A stretch of 64,000 nt of DNA from Whitmania pigra (Eukaryota > Annelida > Clitellata > Hirudinida > Haemopidae), in assembly GCA_021613335.1 (NCBI GenBank), contig JAJTWR010000080.1, positions 82,501-146,500 of the forward strand, read 5' to 3'. Under the pieces are notes generated by a model. The model was not told where the DNA came from. It saw nothing but the letters and a program-made list of their open reading frames with translations, and searched no databases. Shown in pieces: positions 57,418 to 64,000 of the stretch (position 1 is its first letter; each line of letters opens with the position of its first letter). Position numbers and translations under genes: made by a program.

Positions 57418-57850
57418 TCTTACTCGAGACCCAGTTACTCCAATGTCACACGATTATTCCAGCATCCGAGATTTCAACCTGGAATTGAAAGAAAGAGTTG
57501 ATATCTGTCAGATCTGGCTCAAAGATGTTCCAGATGATGCTAAAAATAGCAGCCAATCCTCAGCTGACTCATCACTTGTGATTGGCTGGCCACTGGTGAA
57601 TATGACCTTGACATTTGAAACTGTCTGTCTGAGAAACAGGTGGAGAGATATGCTTCTCAAGTGAGTTTCCAATGATTGCCTGGGAATTTTTAAGTTACAA
57701 TCAATTAACATTTAATTAATTTTTATTTAATCATTTAACATTTCTGCAAGGGGAGGACATTTTGAATGTATTTTTTGACTGTGGGATTCAACTTTAAGAA
57801 AAGTGACTAAGAACACATTCTTAGTTAATATTGTTGCAATGTTATTATTG

Positions 57851-57882
<32 letters not shown>

Positions 57883-59130
57883 TTATTATTATTATTATTA
57901 TTATATTATTATTATTATTGCTATTAATTTATTTCCAGCCTGTCAGCTGAAGCTTTCCTAAGTCTGGTCCTCACGTTGTGTGGCCTCCTTAGATACATCC
58001 TGATTATGTAAATAAACTTAAAAAGTACCAAGTTGATGATTCAACCAGATAAACACATTAAATCCTTAAAAACAATCAAGCCTTTATTATCAATGCTGTT
58101 TATTATTATTTTATTATTATTATTATATATCATTAAATATTTCGGACGCCACCCTCAAGTGGAAATGAAATCATCCTGCATTTGTTTACTTTTCCAGGCA
58201 GATTGGAATCGAGAAGGCGAAAGAAGTGGTGAAGTCACTTTTCATCAAAGTGGAGGCAAAGATGGCTGATGCCACCATGGTAGGATGAGAAGCATGCATT
58301 CATTCATTCATTTATTTATTAATTCATTCATTCATACCTTCATTCGTTCGTTCTCAATTGTTTATTTATTTGTGTCCTAATCATCAGGTTATGAATGAAT
58401 GACTGAATGAAAGTATGCGAATGTACGTGTCTGTGTGGGTGCAAACAAATAAGGAAAAAAACCATCTTTAAATCTCCAAAGCTATTTAAATGTAAAATGA
58501 TATTTTAATGTTTTTCAGTGTAAGATGATCCAGGTAAGAAACGATGAGGCGAGTTCCAATGTTGTTCAGAGGCTGCTGAAGGAGCTGAGAATAGAGGTTA
58601 GTCTTAATTACTTACTCGTCTGCTTGGCTAATTACTTGAAAATAACAAAATAACATTAATTCGCATAAGTTATTATATTTATATATAAAATTTGCATTAA
58701 TTATATTTATTATCAAATAACTATTTTCTCTACCAGAACAGAGAAGTTCACGACTTCCAACTGTGGGTGGCCCAAGAACCCGATGAACCCTCATTTGAAC
58801 TTCTAGGTCAGTGCCTGTTGCTTTCATTGCATTCCTTCTTTATTATTATTGCTATTGTTATCGAGATTGTTATTATTATTTATTATTATTATTGTTATTA
58901 TTAAATATTATTTTCTTGATTAATATTGACTTTTTTAACTTCATAGATAGGTAATAGTTATTGGTGCGAAGTGAAAAGATTTTGTTGAGTGATTTTGGAA
59001 AGAGGACGTAAAAGGAATTCATGTTTTTTTTTAAACTCCACATTATGTTAATAACATCTCTTATTCCTCCTTTGGGGATAACATGCATTTGGAGTCATCA
59101 TAGGCGAACAAATAATGCTTATTATTATTA

Positions 59131-59176
<46 letters not shown>

Positions 59177-60791
59177 GTTATTGATATTATTATCATTATG
59201 CTTGTTATTATCTGTTTATTTTCTATACTTAACCTCGTAAAAGATTGCTATGGTGGTTCTGCATGACTGACTTCCATCCTGGTGAGAGTTGACACAAGAG
59301 AATTTGTCTCACCCCTTAAGAATACTTACTATTCCTGAGTAGTCTCCTTCGCATGATTAATTGTGTGATTATTTATTTATTTAAATTATTAATCGATTAT
59401 GTGGTTAATGAATTGTTAAGTGAATGTTCTTCTTTGACCAAAAAACCAATGACTAGGAGACGTTCTGAATTTAATTATTTATTTGTTCATGAATAATGAA
59501 ATATTAATTAAGTAGGAAAGTAGATTGATTTCCATAATGAGGATGTTTACTTGATTTTTGAGCTTATTGTTTAATAATTCATATTCATTTATAACTCATA
59601 ATCATCCTTAGCATCATCATCATCATGGCATCTGTATCACTGCCATCATCATCATCATAACATCTACATCACTAACATCATCATCATCATCGTCATAATG
59701 GTTCTTATCATCCTCTTTCCAGGTCACGAGTTTCCATTCTGCATCCAGCTGCAGGAGTTGAAGCAGTCGTGTAAGGATCCAAACGACAAAATGGCCATCA
59801 CCGAGAGGAGACCTCTGTTCATCCTCAGAGACAAGAGGAAAGCCAGAGCCAACAGCGGTACTTAATATTCATGATGTCCGTTCATGCATTTTCATGATGC
59901 TTCTTCATGTGTATTCATGACGTCGTCTCCGTTTACATATCTTCTTTGCCAATGTTAATTAATTTAGATTATGTTCTTCGTGAAGAATCTGTTCAAATTA
60001 TGCTAATGAATGAATATTTTATTACACTAATGTCTGGTGAATGTTTTATATAAATAAGTTAAATTTTAATTAGTTACTTAACCTTTTTTGGCTATAAATG
60101 AATGTTCCCCTATTCAAATATTTCCCACCCTTTTCGGATGGGTCCATTCAGTAGCTCAACCATTCATTCATTCAATCATTCATACATTCTTTCATTCATT
60201 CATTCAACTTGTTTCGTTTCACTAATCTTAATGTTTCCCTGAGATTTAAGCAAGTTCTTTTTTTAAATTCTCACACAAGTTACCATCAGGACTTTTAAAT
60301 TTCCTTCTACATTTACAATTCTTTGACGTGAAACAATTAATTTTAACTTATGAATCGGAGGCTAATGAGGGTGGAATTGGTTTGAAGTCTGGCAATTAAA
60401 TTTTAATTTTTAAAATTTAGTGGCGGTAATACAATGAATGCATGGGAAGAATATGATTCACGAGAAAGCTGATGATTAAGGGGAGGATGCTTTTGAAGAT
60501 GATTCATTGATGATGATGATGATGCCATTGTATTAGTGGTGATAGCTTTGATGGTGAAGATGACGATAATAATAGTAATGTTAATAAAAATAACAAAAAC
60601 AACATCAAAATTATTAGCAATAATCAAAGGCTTTCCCAGATGATATTGTTTCCCATGAAATTCAATTAATTATTTGGACGTTTTTTGCTTTTTAGTTTTT
60701 AAAGCATATTTAATTGTCTTAAAATTGGTGGATATTTTGGTTGCATAGCTTTAATGGTCGTGGCATCATTAGTCGGAATGTTGGTTTTTAA

Positions 60792-60856
<65 letters not shown>

Positions 60857-63800
60857 GCTATTTAATTATTGTGATGCAGCATGTTTCCTTTGTATGCATA
60901 TCCTGTGTTTTGTTTCTTTCATGAAAAACATGAACAAATAAAGAAAGCATTTTATAAGTATGCAACAAAAGCATTATTTAATGCTAAAGCTGGAGAGTTG
61001 TGATGACAATGTGGCGATGGTTGGACGGACGGATGGATGATTCCTAAAGTTGTATTCCATTAAATGATCTTTTTCCTACGGCATCGTATTACATATTTAC
61101 TGAATACAAATGAGTTTTTATGATTTTTAAACTTAAAATCTCCTCAGACGAGCAGCTGAGAGCAGGGGCGACAAAATCCAAGAGAAAGAAGTTGAAGAAC
61201 ATCTTCAAAAAGTCAAAACATCCCACACCCTCGAAATTCTTCGGACAAAACCTGAGCGCCATTTTCATAGACGGCTACCCGCCTCAGAACTTAAAGGTGA
61301 GTCTCGATTCTTTATCGTCTGCCCGATTTAGATTGATTACCTGCTGCTAACATTGTCATGGTGAAGTAAGTGTTGCTTGGCCGTTATTTATGTAGTGCCT
61401 TTTGTTGGTAGGTTCTGAAATATTTATGAATCGTTACCAGTGAGAGCGAATGACGTAAATTGGGTTTTGGCTGATAACGCCAACGTTACAATGCTTTATC
61501 GGAACTGCGTCACCGTTCTTACTGTAGTGATGATAGTATCAAGATTTGATACTGATGATAGTATCAAGATTTGATACTGTTGATAGTATCAAGATTTGAT
61601 ACTGATGATAGTATCAAGATTTGATACTGATGATAGTATCAAGATTTGAACATGATCAAAGCTCAGATGATGGTGGTGGTGGTGGTGGTGGTGATGATGA
61701 TGACGATGACGATGATTCCAGAGAATGCTGGAGAGGCTCTTTGAGATTGGTCCCTACTGCAACGGAGTCTTTCGAAAATCAGCCAATCACGCCAAACTGA
61801 AGCAGATCACCAGCCAATTGGATTCAGGGCTCGAGGTGGACTTCAGCGATGTTCCTGTTATCATGATCGCCAACATCATGAAGGTTAGGACATGCTTTCG
61901 TTTTAATGAATGCATGGAGTTGTAGTTTTATATTGATTGTAATCATTATTTGAATATTTACTTGTAATATTATTATTATTATTATTTGTTTGTTCATCTT
62001 GTATTAATTATTTATTATGTTATTTAAATAAGTTTTGCCGATATTTGATAGATTTATGCTAATGATTTTCAATGTTATTAAGTTATATTCATGATTTGAA
62101 CTTGTGATGGCAGATTTAAGACAATATTAGTTGTTGCAAACATGACTTTCAATTTCAAAATTGTGCTTCTCATAATCAGATGACAAACACGTTGTTAAAA
62201 ACACGTTGTTTGTCATCTGAAAACACTTGAGAAATCCTAATTGAGAAACAATAAAGCCATGCTTGCTATTTTCTTGTAATGATGACATTAATTTAAATAA
62301 TTAATTAATTTGCATTAATTAGGCAAACATGTGCAGTGATGGATTGTTTGACATGGCATTATTCGTTTCATAAGAGTCCTCCATCATTATTATTTCCTTA
62401 TAATATTTTACTGCTGCTGTCATTATATAGCTAACGACGGTGGGTTATTTGGTGCAACGTTTCCTAATAATAAAGATGCTAATGATAGTCTTACTAAGAA
62501 GTTGTTTACCAAATCAGGCAGCACGAATTAGAACAACTTCTACTTGTTTTTGTCGTTGATTTTGGGCAAGTTGTGGTTGTTAAGTTGTACTTATTAAGTT
62601 ATTATTATTATTTAAATTGCTGTCAAGTTGTTGTCAAGTGAGACAGCCTGAAGTGTCTTGTGTTTGAGTTGAGCTTGAAACAGATTGGAAGACAAAGTGT
62701 TTTCAATTGGACCTTTATTACATTTTTGACACTTGTTCTTGATTGGTTGACTATTTTTTCATTTAGTATCATGTCATAAATAATGTATAATTTGATGATG
62801 CTATCAATATTGTTTAATAAATATCACCATCCTAGCTGTTAAATACCTGTCTGTTAAATAATTAGCTTAAGTTAAATAATATCCGACTAAAATCATTATT
62901 AATACAATCAGTCCCTCACACAACATTATTCATCCCTTTCCCTAGAGGTTTTAATCCAACTCATCCTAATCACCATGATCTTCATAATCATCATCATCAT
63001 GATCACCATGATCTTCATAACAATCATCATCATAATCATCATCATAATCATCATTATCTTCACGTTTGTGTTTCAGAAATTCCTCCGCAGCCTTCCTGAC
63101 TGTCTCTTGATGAGCCACTTGTACTTCCAGTGGCTGGAAGTTGCCAAGGAGACAGAGGAAGCCATCATCGTTGCCCTGTGCAAGAAGTAATTGTGACTGA
63201 ATGATGCTTCGTTAAGTGATGCTTTGTTAAGTATGCTTCAAGGATGTTTGGTTAAATATGTTTTCAGTGACATTTGGCTGACCAGTCAAAATGTTATAAG
63301 ACATCTCGTTGACATAATCAATTAAGACAATTAGCACAAACCATTACAATTATTAACACAAATCATTTCCACCTTCGTTGCAGACAGTATGGCAGACTCC
63401 TCCCTTTCAACCAGTCGATCCTGTTGGACTTGATGTGCATCCTCCGCAGAATCGAAGAGAACAGCCACTTCTCGACCATGACCGCCAACAGCCTCGCCAT
63501 CTGCATCGGCCCGAGCCTCCTCTGGGCACCTCGGGTCAACAACTCGAGCAACGGGAGCAACAACAGCATCGGAGGAGGGGGGAGGAAGATCAACGATGCC
63601 GAAGATGAAGTTGATCTCATTGCTAGTGCCTCTAAGAGTGATTCGAGTGGGTTGTTGTTGTTATTGTCATCGTTGTTTTGTTATCATCATCATCATCATT
63701 GTTGTTGTGCTTAGTTTTTAAATCTTTAATTTAAGAGCTTTGTGGGAGAATTTGAGAATCAGAGTCCTCAAGATCTATTGTGGTTCTTGTGAAATCACAG

Positions 63801-64000
63801 ATCTGTGTGAAATGAGTGATGTGAATATTACAGATTTGTGTGAAATGAGTTATGTGAATATTACATTAAAAAAAAAGATATTAAACAAATAAATATAATT
63901 AAAATCTTTTTAGTTCTCTACACAGTTCCATTTTATACGATTATTATTGTTTGTTGACTTTTTAACAGAAATCAACTCAGTCAGCCACGATGCAGACGAC
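46405..64000 (+). CDS. DH-PH-RA-RhoGAP protein, ARHGAP20-like (3' end outside window)
   Basis: At least 22 exons, phases consistent: 46405-46680, 46974-47124, 47434-47536, 47705-47795, 48122-48194, 52789-52858, 53055-53151, 53345-53521, 55588-55674, 55862-55941, 56299-56374, 57174-57235, 57463-57660, 58198-58279, 58519-58596, 58737-58806, 59723-59857, 61148-61296, 61722-61883, 63077-63186, 63384-63637, 63969 onward. About 871 aa are visible. A basic N-terminus is followed by a DH-like (RhoGEF) domain (about 143-350: FLCSEKFYMLELLKRCSAY; SLFQDFECICEKL; LQLPLKRTTIYSETLRILLP), PH (about 400-515: RTLLLRCSVQL, FTIFLLTDLFILAKG, IGWPLVN), Ras-association (about 516-610: FQLWVAQEPDEPSFELLGHE) and RhoGAP (about 660 onward: FFGQNLSAIF, FRKSAN with arginine finger R703, KFLRSLPDCLL, MTANSLAICIGPSLLW). 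PH-RA-RhoGAP order matches ARHGAP20. The catalytic Arg predicts GAP activity on a Rho GTPase. GEF activity is uncertain. Confidence 0.85.
47796..52788. other. Long introns of the ARHGAP20-like gene (one small exon inside)
   Basis: Apart from the 73-bp exon at 48122-48194, this 5-kb stretch holds no exon I can place. Patches of raised GC at 49.07-49.4, 49.8-50.0 and 50.93-51.2 kb may be regulatory. The minus-strand frames there (79, 64 and 60 codons) match no family. Confidence 0.5.
51224..51341. repeat. 31-bp tandem repeat with an internal palindrome
   Basis: About 3.5 imperfect copies of attagcataatgctaataac followed by attgctaataa. Each better copy contains the palindrome TTAGCAT-A-ATGCTAA. 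It is intronic. Confidence 0.75.
54255..54350. repeat. (GAT)n to (ATT)n compound microsatellite
   Basis: A gat/atg triplet run changes into an att run in intron 8 of the ARHGAP20-like gene. The poly-Ile/poly-Asn frames across it are artefacts. Confidence 0.95.
56541..56690 (-). mobile_element. tRNA-derived SINE in intron 11 of the ARHGAP20-like gene
   Basis: Reverse-orientation copy: ttatagcgccatataaccat, ttatatagcgctcccaccct, gcaggctgggtttcgaacac (B box), then accgccacatgcagaaacgc and a degraded A box. The arrangement is the same as the copy at 6.4 kb. Confidence 0.75.
57853..57919. repeat. (TTA)n microsatellite
   Basis: tta triplet array in intron 13 of the ARHGAP20-like gene. Similar shorter arrays occur at 57388-57416, 59121-59178 and 60795-60857. 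Confidence 0.95.
60795..60857. repeat. (TTA)n microsatellite
   Basis: About 20 uninterrupted tta triplets in intron 17 of the ARHGAP20-like gene. Confidence 0.95.
61527..61650. repeat. 25-bp tandem repeat of short palindromes
   Basis: Five copies of tgatagtatcaagatttgat followed by actga. Each copy holds the inverted repeat GTATCAA-GAT-TTGATAC, so each can form a small hairpin. It lies about 70 bp upstream of the RhoGAP exon at 61722. Confidence 0.9.
62176..62220. repeat. Perfect 13-bp inverted repeat (hairpin)
   Basis: TCAGATGACAAAC at 62176-62188 pairs with GTTTGTCATCTGA at 62208-62220 across a 19-base loop that also carries part of a direct repeat of acacgttgtt. It is located in intron 19 of the ARHGAP20-like gene. 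Confidence 0.85.

Noticed and set aside
57952..58008. Possible exon after ttatttccag in the ARHGAP20-like gene
   Set aside because: It does not keep phase with its neighbours. Joining 57660 directly to 58198 gives RDMLLKQIGIEKAKE, which matches the ARHGAP20 family.

Overview
Organism. This is a gene-dense stretch of an AT-rich, intron-rich animal nuclear genome. GT-AG introns are mostly 50-1500 bp with a few of several kb, and there are many trinucleotide microsatellites, minisatellites and transposon remnants. The proteins look invertebrate and spiralian-like; a leech or other annelid is my best guess, but the sequence does not prove it. I found no rRNA, genuine tRNA, CRISPR or prokaryotic feature. 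Gene models were built by reading exons in phase across consensus splice sites, and the phases close at every junction of the complete models.

Layout. 0-3.4 kb: a SINE, a broken hAT transposase inside degenerate repeats, a LINE reverse-transcriptase scrap, then a short-exon gene fragment with a fibronectin-III-like domain (+). 4.0-6.0 kb: a kinesin-like protein whose nucleotide-binding motifs have decayed (-). 7.9-25.2 kb: two tandem, intact 23-exon receptor tyrosine phosphatase genes (-), each with two fucolectin-like extracellular domains, one transmembrane helix and two phosphatase domains; a lone ABCC-transporter exon lies between them. 25.2-27.6 kb: microsatellite and minisatellite DNA. 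27.6-33.8 kb: mitochondrial glutamyl-tRNA synthetase EARS2, 14 exons (-). 34.3-37.9 kb: a Mig-2-like/Mtl Rac-family GTPase, 5 exons (+), head to head with EARS2. 39.7-45.5 kb: a BTB-BACK-Kelch protein (-). 46.4 kb to the window end: a DH-PH-RA-RhoGAP protein related to ARHGAP20 (+), running off the edge.

Relationships. There are two divergent pairs with short shared upstream regions (EARS2/Mtl, 485 bp; Kelch/ARHGAP20-like, 940 bp with a perfect cAMP-response element). Mtl and the DH/RhoGAP protein belong to the same Rho signalling network, but their proximity may be chance. The phosphatase pair is a local duplication. Insertions found only in copy A (a SINE, a MITE beside a splice donor, a 220-bp element) appear to post-date it. 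A tRNA-derived SINE family recurs across the whole window.
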